In this document: positions 16,957 to 26,046 of the stretch, one piece after another
How the letters are laid out: each line of letters begins with the position of its first letter
Position numbering within the stretch: position 1 is the stretch's first letter
NCBI RefSeq assembly: GCF_036013645.1
Contig: NZ_CP107869.1
Coordinates: 2,294,001-2,358,000 of the forward strand
Reading direction: 5' to 3'
Length of the DNA stretch: 64,000 nucleotides
Source of the DNA: Streptomyces sp. NBC_00490
Lineage (GTDB): Bacteria; Actinomycetota; Actinomycetes; Streptomycetales; Streptomycetaceae
Program-made: the position numbers and the translations under genes
The notes under the pieces: generated by a model
What the model saw: the letters and a program-made list of their open reading frames with translations, nothing else
The model's database searches: none
Told to the model about the DNA's origin: nothing

Positions 16957-16984
16957 GGGAATCTTTACCGCCGACCGGACGTTG
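16957..16984 (+). promoter_or_regulatory. Sigma-R-type promoter of rbpA
   Basis: GGGAAT (16957-16962) and GTTG (16981-16984) are separated by exactly 18 bases, matching the GGAAT-N18-GTT consensus of the thiol-stress sigma factor SigR. rbpA is an established SigR target in Streptomyces. The predicted start is about 55 bases upstream of the rbpA ATG. Confidence 0.85.
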
Positions 16985-17044
16985 ACCGGATGACGACGAC
17001 AGCGACACCTGTCCTGTGGGCGACAAGCCCGGGAGGCACGATTC

Positions 17045-17419
17045 ATGAGTGAGCGAGCTCTTCGCGGCACGCGCCTCGTGGTGACCAGCTACGAGACGGA
17101 CCGCGGCATCGACCTGGCCCCGCGCCAGGCCGTGGAGTACGCATGCGAGAAGGGACATCGCTTTGAGATGCCCTTCTCGGTCGAGGCGGAGATCCCGCCG
17201 GAGTGGGAGTGCAAGGTCTGCGGGGCCCAAGCACTCCTCGTGGACGGCGACGGCCCTGAAGAAAAGAAGGCCAAGCCCGCGCGTACGCATTGGGACATGC
17301 TGATGGAGCGGCGCACCCGCGAGGAACTCGAAGAGGTCCTCGAGGAGCGCCTGGCCGTTCTGCGCTCAGGGGCGATGAACATCGCGATTCACCCCAGGGA
17401 CAGCCGCAAGTCCGCGTAG
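17045..17419 (+). CDS. rbpA: RNA polymerase-binding protein RbpA
   Basis: 124 residues. The N-terminal tail, the core with VEYACEKGHRFEMPF and the EWECKVCG zinc-like site, and the C-terminal sigma-interaction domain (THWDMLMERRTREELEEVL) are all clear. RbpA binds the principal sigma factor and RNA polymerase, stabilises the open complex and influences rifampicin sensitivity in actinobacteria. A SigR-type promoter lies upstream and a strong bidirectional terminator downstream, so the gene is a single unit. Length is normal. Confidence 0.98.
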   Translation: MSERALRGTRLVVTSYETDRGIDLAPRQAVEYACEKGHRFEMPFSVEAEIPPEWECKVCGAQALLVDGDGPEEKKAKPARTHWDMLMERRTREELEEVLEERLAVLRSGAMNIAIHPRDSRKSA

Positions 17420-17453
17420 TCCCGCCACGGTTTGGCGGAACACAACGCAATAT

Positions 17454-17498
17454 CGAGACCGCGGGCGCCGTACTTCCTGTACGGCGCCCGCGGTCTCG
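17454..17498. terminator. Strong bidirectional terminator between rbpA and fxsA
   Basis: A perfect 20-bp stem, 17454-17473 pairing with 17479-17498, closes a five-base loop (TTCCT). It starts 35 bases after the rbpA stop and ends 26 bases from the fxsA stop, so it can serve both convergent genes. Confidence 0.88.
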
Positions 17499-17524
17499 TG
17501 CGTTCGGCGCGAGCCGAGCGGGGC

Positions 17525-18079
17525 TCAGCCCATCAGCGGAGGACGCGGCCCCTGACGCGCGTCCCCGGGCTCGTCCCGGATGACCTCGCCCTGGACGACC
17601 TTGCCGTCGGGGCGTTGCATACGGGCCTGCTGGAAGGCGTCGCCCAGGGTGCCCGGGGCGGCTTCGCGGAGCTTGCGCTCGAAGGTGCGCTCCGCACGGC
17701 GGGCGATGACCTTCTGGACCGGCGGGATCAGCAGGGCCAGGCCCACCGCGTCCGAGATCAGACCGGGGAGCATGAGAAGCAGCCCGCCCAGCATCAGCAG
17801 ACCGTTGCCACCCCCGCCGGAGGGGGCCGTGCCGCGCTGCAGGGCCTCGTTGAGGTTCTGGAAGGCCCGCCGGCCGGCCCGCTTGATGACCACGGCGCCG
17901 AGCACGAGACCGGCGAGCAGCAGCAGGAACACCAGGAACCCGCTCGTGGCGCCCGCCACCATGGTCAGCAGCCAGATCTCCAGCACCAGCCACGCGGCGA
18001 TCCCCAGCGGCAGGAAGGTGCGCAGCCGGGAGCGCGGGGGCCGGGCGGGGTACGTCGGGGTCGGAGCGCCAGTCGTCAT
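17525..18079 (-). CDS. fxsA: FxsA-family membrane protein
   Basis: About 184 residues from ATG 18079; an ATG 21 bases upstream is possible. The N-terminal two-helix FxsA core, LPLGIAAWLVLEIWLLTMVAG and a second segment ending LAGLVLGAVVIKRAGRRAFQ, is followed by a third hydrophobic segment (LLMLGGLLLMLPGLISDAVGLALL) and a long charged cytoplasmic tail. E. coli FxsA relieves phage T7 exclusion by F plasmid; the native role is unknown. The gene sits between rbpA and ppm, as in other Streptomyces. Confidence 0.85.
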   Translation of the reverse strand: MTTGAPTPTYPARPPRSRLRTFLPLGIAAWLVLEIWLLTMVAGATSGFLVFLLLLAGLVLGAVVIKRAGRRAFQNLNEALQRGTAPSGGGGNGLLMLGGLLLMLPGLISDAVGLALLIPPVQKVIARRAERTFERKLREAAPGTLGDAFQQARMQRPDGKVVQGEVIRDEPGDARQGPRPPLMG

Positions 18080-18157
18080 GCGTCCAGTGTGCCTGGGCAC
18101 GGCTCAACGCGGGATAAGGGGACGATCAGCGGGGCCTGTGCGGCCGTAGGGCCGCTG

Positions 18158-18952
18158 TCAGGCCTTCTTGTCGCGGCCCAGCACCTTGCCGACCCGCTCC
18201 CCCACGCCCCACGTGGTGACCCGCCACAGGGCCTCCACGAGGATGTCGCGGCTCATCTTGGAGTCGCCGTGCTCGCGCTCGACGAAGGTGATGGGGACCT
18301 CGACGACGTGGTAGCCGGCCCTGACCGCGCGGCGAGCGAGGTCGACCTGGAAGCAGTAGCCCTGCGAGGCGACCTCGGCGAGGCCGAGGCCCTCGAGGGT
18401 CTCGCGGCGGAAGGCGCGGTAGCCGCCGGTGACGTCGCGGATCGGGACGTCGAGCAGGACGCGCGAGTAGAGGCTGCCGCCGCGGGAGATGAACTCGCGG
18501 GACTTCGGCCAGTTCACGACCCGGCCGCCGGGCACCCAGCGGGAGCCGAGGACCAGGTCCGCGCCCTTGAGGGCGGTGAGCAGGCGGGGCAGTTCCTCGG
18601 GCTGGTGGGAGCCGTCGGCGTCCATCTCGACCAGGACGCCGTAACCGTGCTCCAGGCCCCAGGCGAAGCCCGCGAGGTAGGCGGCGCCGAGGCCCTCCTT
18701 GCCCTTGCGGTGCAGGATCTGGACATGATCGTCGGTGGCTGCCAGCTCGTCGGCGAGCTTGCCGGTGCCGTCGGGGCTGTTGTCGTCGGCGACGAGGACG
18801 TGCGCCTCGGGCACGGCCTTGCGCACCCGGCCGACGATCGACTTGATGTTCTCGGCCTCGTTGTAGGTCGGAATGATCACCAAGGCGGTGCCGAGCGGGC
18901 CGAACTGCCTCCCGTGGCCCTGTGCCGCGAGGGTCCCGTCGCCGTCGTTCAC
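18158..18952 (-). CDS. ppm: Polyprenol monophosphomannose synthase (GT2)
   Basis: 264 residues from GTG 18952, with GAAGGGG upstream. A GT-A glycosyltransferase 2: ALVIIPTYNEAENI at the N-terminus, VADDNSPDGTG, the metal-binding EMDADGSHQPEE, and the C-terminal IRDVTGGYRAFRRE and VEREHGDSKM. It moves mannose from GDP-mannose to polyprenol phosphate, the lipid donor for protein O-mannosylation and lipoglycans at the membrane. There are no transmembrane helices and no fused apolipoprotein N-acyltransferase, as expected for Streptomyces. Confidence 0.93.
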   Translation of the reverse strand: MNDGDGTLAAQGHGRQFGPLGTALVIIPTYNEAENIKSIVGRVRKAVPEAHVLVADDNSPDGTGKLADELAATDDHVQILHRKGKEGLGAAYLAGFAWGLEHGYGVLVEMDADGSHQPEELPRLLTALKGADLVLGSRWVPGGRVVNWPKSREFISRGGSLYSRVLLDVPIRDVTGGYRAFRRETLEGLGLAEVASQGYCFQVDLARRAVRAGYHVVEVPITFVEREHGDSKMSRDILVEALWRVTTWGVGERVGKVLGRDKKA

Positions 18953-19488
18953 TGCTGCCCCTTCAGGTTCGTACGCAGGCGTCCACCATAGTGGGCGCCG
19001 CCTGGGCCGACGTGACAGGACGTTCGTATGGTGGTGTCGTTTTAACAAAAGCCGGGTAAGAACGCGCTTCTCGGCAGCTGCGCGTGCTGCGGATGGGGGC
19101 CCGGCGCCCTTCGGGCCGACCTGGGACCCGCTGGCTGCGGATCGACCGAAAGCCGTTGTCTACTGAGCGCCCGGGCCCCACCCGGGTCACACCTCCCCGA
19201 CCGGCCGGAACGTTCCCTCGCGGCGGCGCGGGCGCTGAGCCTGGCTGCCAGTGGCGGTGCCCGGTGCGGCACACCGTCCCTGACCCAGCGGCGCGGCGAC
19301 GAGTTGACGGACGTTCCCCGGTCGGGCGTCCGGTGGTGGACTGGGCCGAACCTACCGGCCCCCTGCCGTCAGCTGTCAACAGCCGTTTGAGCTGCGCATC
19401 TTCACTCAAAGCCCTGGTCAGCGGGGAGGATACGCAGGTCGCGAGACGGGGCCGCTGCGCCCGTTCGGAGCCGCGCCACCCCGGGAGA
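18953..19488. other. Long intergenic region, no gene supported
   Basis: This 536-base gap lies between the ppm start and the amidohydrolase stop on the same strand. Open frames exist but are Arg/Pro-rich without homology signs or a good ribosome-binding site. It should contain the ppm promoter. A GGCCCG/CGGGCC hairpin lies near 19100. I see no RNA gene. Confidence 0.5.
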
Positions 19489-21087
19489 TCACTCGCCCGG
19501 CCCTACGAACACGGTCCGGCCGCCCACCACGGTGCGCAGGCACACCGGGAGGTCGGCGCCCGGCGACAGATCGGGCAGGCCGGGGGTGCCGGAGCGGGGG
19601 TCGGTCGACCAGCGGGCGACGCGGTCGTCGGGAGCCTGGACGACGAGCTCGTCCGTGCGCCACACCGCGTAGTCGGCGGGCGCTCCTGGCACCAGGACAC
19701 CCGCGTCGTCCCGGCCGATCGCCCGCCAGCCGCCCCGCGTGTGGGCGGTGAACGCGGCGCGCACGGAGACGCGGTGCCCGGGCGTGCGGTGGAAGGCGGC
19801 GGCCCGGACCGTGCCCCACGGGTCGAGCGGGGTGACGGGGCTGTCGGAGCCGAAGGCGAGCGGCACGCCGGCCTTCAGGAGGGCCGCGAAGGGGTTCAGG
19901 GCGCGCGCCCGCTCCCCGCCCAGGCGCTGGGCGTACATGCCGTCCTCGCCGCCCCACAGCGCGTCGAAGGCGGGCTGCACGGAGGCGGTCAGGCCGAGGT
20001 CGGCGAAGGCGGCGATGGTCTCGGGGGTGAGCATCTCGGCGTGCTCGACGCGGTGCCGGGCGGCGCGGACACGGGCCAGGCCGACCTTCTCGGCGGCGGC
20101 GCGCATGCCCTCGACCACGGAGGTCACCGCGGCGTCGCCGATCGCGTGGAAGCCCGCCTGGAGGCCCGCCTCGGTACAGGCGACGACGTGCGCGGCCACG
20201 GCGGCCGCGTCCAGGTAGGCGGCGCCGGTGTGCCCGGCGTCGGTGTACGGCTGGTGCAGACAGGCGGTGTGGGAGCCGAGGGCGCCGTCGACGAACAGGT
20301 CACCGGCCGCGCCCAGAGCGCCGAGCTCCCGCGCCTTGTCGACGTCCTGCTCCGCCCAGTAGCCCACGACCCGCGGTCCGGCCTCCTCGGCGGCGAGCCG
20401 CAGCAGGCCGGTGAAGTCGTCCTCGGAGGAGATCTCGGGGCCGGCACACTCGTGGACCGAGCCGATGCCGAGGGAGGCGGCCCGGGCCAGCGCGGTGCGC
20501 TGCGCCTCGACACGCTGGGCCGGGGTGATCGCGGCCAGGGCGGTGGCGCGCACGGCGTGGTGGGCGTCGGCGGTCAGCGGGCCGTCGGGGCGCCCCAGGG
20601 ACGTCATGTCGAGCAGGGCGGTGGTCACGACCGCCGAGTGGACGTCGATACGGGACAGATAGAGCGGGCGGCCTCCGGTGGCCTCGTCCAGCTCCGCGCG
20701 CGTGGGCGGCCGTCCGCCGGGCCAGCGGGCCGCGTCCCAGCCGTGCCCCAGCAGGACGCGGTCGTCCGGGCGGGAGCCGACGAAGTCCCGCACGCGCGCG
20801 AGGGCCGACTCCAGGGAGGGCGCGTCGGACAGGTCCAGGCCGGTCAGGGCGAGCCCGGTGGAGGTGGTGTGCACATGTGCGTCGGTGAACGCGGGCGTGA
20901 CCAGGGCACCGTCCAGATCGACGACCTCGTCGACCCCGTCCGTGAAGGCGTCGGCGGCACCTTCCGAGCCGACCCAGGCGACTTGGCCACGCTCGACGAC
21001 CATCGCGGTGGCGAAGGGATCGGCGGGGCTGTGGACCTCTCCTCGACGGAGCAGGACAGTCTTGGGCGCGGGGCTGGACTCACTCAT
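19489..21087 (-). CDS. Amidohydrolase family 3 protein (YtcJ/NfdA-like)
   Basis: 532 residues from ATG 21087. The early LVTPAFTDAHVHTT holds the first metal-binding His-X-His. GIGSVHECAG, then AGLQAGFHAIGDAA and RHRVEHAEMLTPE, and LAFGSDSPVTPLDPWGTVRAA supply the later metal and catalytic positions, so the site looks intact. Members hydrolyse N-formyl or other amide bonds in imidazolone-like and amino-acid substrates; the exact substrate cannot be read here. It is the downstream neighbour of an Lrp-family regulator, transcribed in the same direction with a 47-base gap. Confidence 0.88.
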   Translation of the reverse strand: MSESSPAPKTVLLRRGEVHSPADPFATAMVVERGQVAWVGSEGAADAFTDGVDEVVDLDGALVTPAFTDAHVHTTSTGLALTGLDLSDAPSLESALARVRDFVGSRPDDRVLLGHGWDAARWPGGRPPTRAELDEATGGRPLYLSRIDVHSAVVTTALLDMTSLGRPDGPLTADAHHAVRATALAAITPAQRVEAQRTALARAASLGIGSVHECAGPEISSEDDFTGLLRLAAEEAGPRVVGYWAEQDVDKARELGALGAAGDLFVDGALGSHTACLHQPYTDAGHTGAAYLDAAAVAAHVVACTEAGLQAGFHAIGDAAVTSVVEGMRAAAEKVGLARVRAARHRVEHAEMLTPETIAAFADLGLTASVQPAFDALWGGEDGMYAQRLGGERARALNPFAALLKAGVPLAFGSDSPVTPLDPWGTVRAAAFHRTPGHRVSVRAAFTAHTRGGWRAIGRDDAGVLVPGAPADYAVWRTDELVVQAPDDRVARWSTDPRSGTPGLPDLSPGADLPVCLRTVVGGRTVFVGPGE

Positions 21088-21134
21088 GGGGAACAGTCTC
21101 GCGTGTCGTCCGGACGGTCCGGGACCGGGGGCGC

Positions 21135-21575
21135 TCAGATCCTCGGTGGGCGAGCCTCGTACGGCGTCGACAGCACGACAGTCGTCCGCGTCGACACCCC
21201 TGCCAGCGACCGCAGCCGGGCCAGCAGCTCCTCCAGCTCGTGCGGCGTGGCCACCCGTACCTTGAGGATGTAGTTCTCGTCGCCCGCGACGCTGTGGCAG
21301 GCCTCGATCTCCGGCACCCCCGCGAGGCGCTCGGCGATGTCGTCCGGCGCACTGGGATCGAACGGTTTCACCGAGATGAACGCGGTCATGGGCAGCCCGA
21401 CGGCCTCGGGGTCGACGACGGCGGCGTACCCACGGATGACGCCACGCTGCTCGAGCCGGCGCACCCGCTGGTGCACGGCCGACGTGGACAGGCCCGTGGC
21501 CTTGCCGAGGTCTGTGTAGCTCATCCGCCCGTCCTTGACGAGCAGCTGCACGATCTGACGGTCCAGCTCCTCCAT
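21135..21575 (-). CDS. Lrp/AsnC-family regulator
   Basis: 146 residues from ATG 21575. The N-terminal helix-turn-helix reads LDRQIVQLLVKDGRMSYTDLG then STSAVHQRVRRLEQRGVI. A RAM ligand domain follows, containing GDENYILKVRVATPHELEELL. Such proteins sense amino acids and form octamers. It is just upstream of the amidohydrolase on the same strand and probably forms an operon with it, suggesting control of amino-acid or amide breakdown. Confidence 0.92.
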   Translation of the reverse strand: MEELDRQIVQLLVKDGRMSYTDLGKATGLSTSAVHQRVRRLEQRGVIRGYAAVVDPEAVGLPMTAFISVKPFDPSAPDDIAERLAGVPEIEACHSVAGDENYILKVRVATPHELEELLARLRSLAGVSTRTTVVLSTPYEARPPRI

Positions 21576-21843
21576 GGCGCAAGAACCTACAGTGCCGTTG
21601 ATCTCCTCGGATACCTGAGCGGCGCAGGTCATACCCGGTTCGTGATGTGGCCGAGAGCTACCTGTGAGCCATCTGAGGGACAAAGCGGCCGCCCCGGGCA
21701 TCTGCAAGCGGCATGTGACGAACGCCACAGCGCCCGAACAGTCTCCGTGATGGTCTCGTGATTACCGCCGAGACGGGGCGGGAAGTGCTTGCTGTGGTCG
21801 AGGCCGCAGTGCCTTCACGGCCCAGCCCGAGGGGGAGAACCCA

Positions 21844-22278
21844 ATGCAGAGTCTTAAGCGCCCTGGTCGTACCGCACCCAAGCGACTCCAGGCGGTAGTC
21901 GAGCCCGAGCCGGAGGGCGTCGAACCCGACGCCCTCGACGACGAACTCGACGCGTACGACACCTACGAGATGTTCCGGGTGGTCTGCCCGGACTGCGCGC
22001 AGCCCATCGCGCTGCTGGCGGACGAAGAGGTCCTGCCGGAGCACGCGCTGTGCGCCTCGCCCTGGAACCCGTTCGGGCTCACGGTCTGCGCCGGCACCGG
22101 CCGCCGCGCCTCCGACGCGCGGGCCGCGGACGAGGACCTGGAGCCCCAGGAGCAGGACACCGCCCTGCTGTTGACGCTCCCTCAGGGCCTCGACTGGAGG
22201 ACCCAGCCCTTCTCGCACGTCGGCGGACCGGGCTCGCGCCCCATCAGGGTCCCCGTGATGCGGCGCGACGCCGCCTGA
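21844..22278 (+). CDS. Conserved hypothetical protein with CPDC motif
   Basis: 144 residues from ATG 21844, with GGGGGAG upstream. The start is basic, followed by an acidic stretch (DALDDELDAYDTYEMF). Then come VVCPDCAQPIALLADEE and, about 40 residues later, further cysteines in HALCASPWNPFGLTVC. Four cysteines arranged as C-x2-C...C-x11-C could bind zinc. No membrane segment or signal peptide. I do not recognise a named family. It stands between the Lrp regulator (divergent) and the phosphotransferase gene (convergent). Confidence 0.75.
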   Translation: MQSLKRPGRTAPKRLQAVVEPEPEGVEPDALDDELDAYDTYEMFRVVCPDCAQPIALLADEEVLPEHALCASPWNPFGLTVCAGTGRRASDARAADEDLEPQEQDTALLLTLPQGLDWRTQPFSHVGGPGSRPIRVPVMRRDAA

Positions 22279-22307
22279 GCGCATCCCGGTAGCGGACACC
22301 CCGTCGC

Positions 22308-23402
22308 TCAATCCCAGTAGCTGCCCTGCACCATGGCTCGCAGGCTGCCATGGTGCAGGATCAGTGTGTCCGGGTCCGCCGGGACGACGGCCTCACCGAA
22401 ATGCACCTGCCGATAGGCGACACGCAGCATGACGACGGCGTGCCGCAGGGCGGCGTACAGCGTGTGGAAGTCCATGTCCCGGGGTGTGTGGCCGGTCAGT
22501 CGGGCGTAGCGCGTCTCGACCCGGTCGCGGCGGAAGAAGTCCGGCAGGCCGCGCTGTCCGAAGCCGACCGTCAGGTCCTGGAAGAAGCGGTGCAGGTAGA
22601 TCGTCCAGCCGAGGTCCACCTCGCGCGGGGCGAGTGCCGCCATCTCCCAGTCGAGGACGGCCGCGGGCTCGAATCCGTCGTAGACGACGTTTCCGATGCG
22701 CGCGTCACCCCAGTTGAGGACGGTCGGGCCCGGATCGGCGGGCCAGAGGTGCTCCAGCCGGTCGAAGGCGTCCTCGATGAGCGGTGAGCGGGCGAGGCCG
22801 TCAACGACCCATGCGTAGTAGGCGCGTTGGGCTGCCACGTGGCGGCGCAGCGCGTCGCCCTCGCCGGGCAGCTCGAGGAAATGGGCCTCTCTCAGGGGAA
22901 CTTGGTCGTGGAGCCGGGCCAACAGGCCTACCGAGGACGCCTCCAAGAGCTCGCGCTCCGCGTCGCCGGCCGCGTGCAGCCAGTTGCCCTCGTACGTGTA
23001 CGGCATGACGTCCGGCGGCACCCGCCCCTCGACGCGCTCCATGACGAAGAACGGTGCGCCGAGCGGGCCCGGGTCCTCCTCCAGCCACAGCACCTTCGGC
23101 ACGGGCAGATCCGAGTGCTCCCCCACGACGCGCATCGTGCGGTACTGGCGGACCATGTCGTACACCGGGAAGACCGTGTACGCCGCCGGGTCCGCCGCGA
23201 GCCGCAACGCGCAGGCGCGCAGCGGGGGTTCGGGGTGCTCGATGTCGAAGAGCAGGGTCTCGCTGGACATGCCGTTGGAGGCGGGGACGGTGACGCCGAC
23301 GGCCTTGGCGCCGGGCAGGCGGGTGCCGAGCCAGGCGGTGAGGCGGCGGGCGATGTCCTCCGGGTCGCGGGTGCTGGTGCGCGGGCGAGGCGCCGTCGTC
23401 AT
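22308..23402 (-). CDS. APH/ACAD10-like phosphotransferase family protein
   Basis: 364 residues from ATG 23402. A kinase-like fold: an N-lobe with NGMSSETLLFDIEH, the hinge segment PFFVMERVEGR, and the catalytic region VLNWGDARIGNVVYDG, where the family HGD is WGD but the Asp base and Asn remain. AAVLDWEMAALAPREVDLGW supplies the metal-binding Asp. These proteins phosphorylate small hydroxylated molecules or acyl-CoA derivatives. It follows the partner gene at 23432 by 29 bases in one operon, a pairing that suggests a shared substrate. Substrate unknown. Confidence 0.82.
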   Translation of the reverse strand: MTTAPRPRTSTRDPEDIARRLTAWLGTRLPGAKAVGVTVPASNGMSSETLLFDIEHPEPPLRACALRLAADPAAYTVFPVYDMVRQYRTMRVVGEHSDLPVPKVLWLEEDPGPLGAPFFVMERVEGRVPPDVMPYTYEGNWLHAAGDAERELLEASSVGLLARLHDQVPLREAHFLELPGEGDALRRHVAAQRAYYAWVVDGLARSPLIEDAFDRLEHLWPADPGPTVLNWGDARIGNVVYDGFEPAAVLDWEMAALAPREVDLGWTIYLHRFFQDLTVGFGQRGLPDFFRRDRVETRYARLTGHTPRDMDFHTLYAALRHAVVMLRVAYRQVHFGEAVVPADPDTLILHHGSLRAMVQGSYWD

Positions 23403-23431
23403 GTGGTCAACCCCCTTGTGGCGCAACCGGC

Positions 23432-24532
23432 TCACGGTGCGACCGAGTCGAAGCCGGTGAACCCGCTCGGGTCGTGCCGTCCGAACGAGCCGTGCTCGAA
23501 GATGCCGTGGCCGGTCCGGCCGTCGAGGCGGAAGCGGGCGGCATGGTCGGTGACCCCGTACGCGGCCAGGGCGTGCGGCTGCGCGAGGTCGTAGGTGCGC
23601 CGGTCGGTCCAGCCGTGGCCGCGCCAGGTGCCGTGCTGCCAGTCGTCGGCGGGCGGGTAGCCGGCGCCGATCGCCAGCGGGGAGGAGGTGAGGATCTCGA
23701 TCTCCAGCTCCTGTGGTTTGCGCACGTCGCCGAGGTGGACGAGGGCGCGTTCGGGGTGGCGGGTGCCGGAGCGGTAGGTGATCTCGGGCTGGGGCCAGCC
23801 GAGTTGGCGGTCGGGGTGGCCGGGGCGGACGAGGGTGGCGTCGTTGAGGACGCGGTAGCCGTCGGCGTCCTCCTGGACGATCACCATCAGGAAGCGGTCC
23901 TCGAAGCGGACGGGGCACCAGAGCCAGTGGAAGCCCTCGGTGGGGTGCTCCTCGGCGAGACGGCCGCCTTCCTCGCCGGGGACGGGGCGCACACCCCAGC
24001 TGCGGTCGCGGGTGCCGGTCCACTCCGTGGCGGTGACGCGGAACTCCTCGCCTCCGGCGCGCACAGTGCCCGTCACGCCGCCCGCCTGGACGAAGCGACG
24101 CCCTTCCAGGGTGAGCCGGGCGCCCCGGCGCTGCACGTGGTGGGGTTCCCACAGGGCGGGGAAGGCGGCGGTCCAGGTCAGGTCGTACGACAGCGAGTCG
24201 TCGTCACAGACCAGGCGCAGCCGGTGCAGCGGCTGCTCGACCTCGATCCTCAGCGGCCCCACCGCGAGCCGCATCCGGTCCTCGCCGAGGGCGTCCGAGG
24301 CCCGCACCGCATGCAGGGTGTCCCCCACCCGCAGCGTCGCGTACGCGTCGATCACCCCCAGGTTCGGGTACACCCCGAGCCCCGTGATCAGCAGCGCCCG
24401 CCCCTCGTGGTCCAGGACATGGAAGATGCACCGGTCGTAGGCGTTCCGGTCCCCCGTCGCCACGTGCTTCATGGAGAGCGGCACCTGGTGCACCGGGTAC
24501 TCGTCGAGCGGTACGGGACGGTCGTCGGCCAC
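23432..24532 (-). CDS. Uncharacterised protein paired with the phosphotransferase
   Basis: 366 residues from GTG 24532, with GGGAGG eleven bases upstream. Soluble, beta-rich, with many Trp and His: SMKHVATGDRNAYDRCIFHVLD, WTGTRDRSWGVRP, GFHWLWCPVRFEDRFLMVIVQE. The two-barrel lipocalin-like look recalls CrtC/AttH-type proteins that act on lipophilic substrates, but I cannot confirm this. It is the first gene of a two-gene operon with the phosphotransferase. The product may bind or modify the compound the kinase handles. Confidence 0.7.
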   Translation of the reverse strand: MADDRPVPLDEYPVHQVPLSMKHVATGDRNAYDRCIFHVLDHEGRALLITGLGVYPNLGVIDAYATLRVGDTLHAVRASDALGEDRMRLAVGPLRIEVEQPLHRLRLVCDDDSLSYDLTWTAAFPALWEPHHVQRRGARLTLEGRRFVQAGGVTGTVRAGGEEFRVTATEWTGTRDRSWGVRPVPGEEGGRLAEEHPTEGFHWLWCPVRFEDRFLMVIVQEDADGYRVLNDATLVRPGHPDRQLGWPQPEITYRSGTRHPERALVHLGDVRKPQELEIEILTSSPLAIGAGYPPADDWQHGTWRGHGWTDRRTYDLAQPHALAAYGVTDHAARFRLDGRTGHGIFEHGSFGRHDPSGFTGFDSVAP

Positions 24533-24674
24533 GGCGGACCTCCCTGGAGGCGGCTGCGCTGACGGTACGTCAGACCGCCGTAGGTGGCCAGGTATCGGGC
24601 CGCGCGACGTCCGCGAACTCACAGTCGATTCCGTCGGCGGGTGACCTGTCCGGCCGTCACCGCGTTGCCCTGGT

Positions 24675-24911
24675 ATGACCCCCACATATACAGCGACCGG
24701 GCGTCAACGCCGGGTGTTCGTGCCGCCGCCCGCAGAATCGGTTCCGCCGCCGCAGGACCCGCCCATCTACCGGGATCTGCTGCGCACCTGGGCCGACCGG
24801 GGCCGGACCCTGCCGGGACGCCACGACCCGGAGTGGGTCCGGCTCGCGGCGCCGCAGGTCAGGCCGGGTCAGTTCAGCGCGTCTCCGGACCCGCTAGGTG
24901 ACGGGCGATGA
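24675..24911 (+). CDS. Small conserved hypothetical protein
   Basis: 78 residues from ATG 24675. Proline-rich start (VFVPPPAESVPPPQDPP), then YRDLLRTWADRGRTLPGR and DPEWVRLAAP. It resembles small Streptomyces proteins I have seen with the same YRDLLRTWADRGRTLPG core. The 3' end overlaps the convergent acyl-CoA dehydrogenase gene by 38 bases. No function can be assigned, and a chance open frame is not excluded. Confidence 0.55.
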   Translation: MTPTYTATGRQRRVFVPPPAESVPPPQDPPIYRDLLRTWADRGRTLPGRHDPEWVRLAAPQVRPGQFSASPDPLGDGR

Positions 24912-26046
24912 CCATCCGCTGGATCTGATTGGTGCCCTCGACGATCTGGAGGACCTTGGCCTCGCGCATGTAGCGCTCGACCGGGAAGTCCGCGGTGTAG
25001 CCGTAACCGCCGAGGACCTGCACGGCGTCGACGGCGACCTTCATCGCGGTGTCGGTGCAGTGCAGCTTGGCCATCGCGGCCTGCTTGGCGAAGGGCCGGC
25101 CTGCGTCCCGCAGCCGCGCCGCCGCCAGGTACAGCGCGCGGCCCGCCTCGATCTGGGTCGCCATGTCGGCGAGCATGAAGCGCAGCCCCTGGAAGTCGGC
25201 GATCGGCTTGCCGAACTGCCGTCGCTCGGTCGCGTACGCCACCGCGTGGTCCAGCGCCGCCTGCGCCACACCGATCGCACAGGCCGCGATGCCGAGCCGC
25301 CCGGAGTCGAGCGCGGCCAGGGCGATCGCGAAGCCCTGCCCCTCCTCGCCGATGCGCCGGCCGTCGGGGACGCGGACGCCGTCGAGGTGGACCTGAGCGG
25401 TGGGCGAGCCCTTCATGCCCATCTTCTTCTCCGGCACCGCCCCGCTCAGCCCCTCGGCGTCACCGGGCACGAGGAAGGCGGTGATCCCGCGGGCGCCCTC
25501 CTCGCCGGTGCGCGCCATGACGGTGTAGAAGTCGGCGATTCCGCCATGCGTGATCCAGGCCTTGGTACCCGTGATCACCCAGTCGTCACCGTCCCGCACG
25601 GCCTTGGTGCGCAGGCTCGCGGCGTCCGAGCCGGAGGAGGCCTCGGAGAGGCAGTACGCGCCGAGGAGTCCGCCGCCGAGCATCGCGGGCAGATGCTCGG
25701 TCCGCTGTTCCTTGGTGCCGTAGGCGGCGAGCGCGTAGGAGGCGAGCGTGTGCACGCTGACGCCGAGACCGACGGTCAGGCGGGCCGCGGCGAGTTCCTC
25801 GAGGACCTGGAGGTAGACCTCGTAGGGCTGGTCGCCGCCGCCGTACTCCGAGTCGTAGGGCAGTCCGAGCAGTCCGGACCGCGACAGGAGGGTGAACACC
25901 TCACGCGGGAAGCGTCCGGCGTCCTCCTCCTCGGCCGCCTTCGGGGCGATCTCCCCCTGCGCGATGTCGCGGACGAGCGAGATCAGCTCCCGGGCCTCGT
26001 CCGTGGGCAGTTGACGATCCACCGGCTGCGGGGCGCGGTCGGGCAT
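24874..26046 (-). CDS. Acyl-CoA dehydrogenase
   Basis: 390 residues from ATG 26046. The FAD signatures are intact: GAYCLSEASSGSDAASLRT, WVITGTKAWITHGG, and the C-terminal QVLGGYGYTADFPVERYMREAKV followed by IVEGTNQIQR, where the Glu is the likely catalytic base. The size is normal for short/medium-chain or branched-chain dehydrogenases. It oxidises an acyl-CoA to the 2-enoyl-CoA, passing electrons to ETF. No beta-oxidation partner lies next to it, so the chain length is unknown. Confidence 0.93.
   Translation of the reverse strand: MPDRAPQPVDRQLPTDEARELISLVRDIAQGEIAPKAAEEEDAGRFPREVFTLLSRSGLLGLPYDSEYGGGDQPYEVYLQVLEELAAARLTVGLGVSVHTLASYALAAYGTKEQRTEHLPAMLGGGLLGAYCLSEASSGSDAASLRTKAVRDGDDWVITGTKAWITHGGIADFYTVMARTGEEGARGITAFLVPGDAEGLSGAVPEKKMGMKGSPTAQVHLDGVRVPDGRRIGEEGQGFAIALAALDSGRLGIAACAIGVAQAALDHAVAYATERRQFGKPIADFQGLRFMLADMATQIEAGRALYLAAARLRDAGRPFAKQAAMAKLHCTDTAMKVAVDAVQVLGGYGYTADFPVERYMREAKVLQIVEGTNQIQRMVIARHLAGPETR

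Noticed and set aside
18963..19409. A 148-codon minus-strand frame in the long gap upstream of ppm
   Set aside because: It is Arg/Pro/Ser-rich without domain signs or ribosome-binding site and overlaps the expected ppm promoter.
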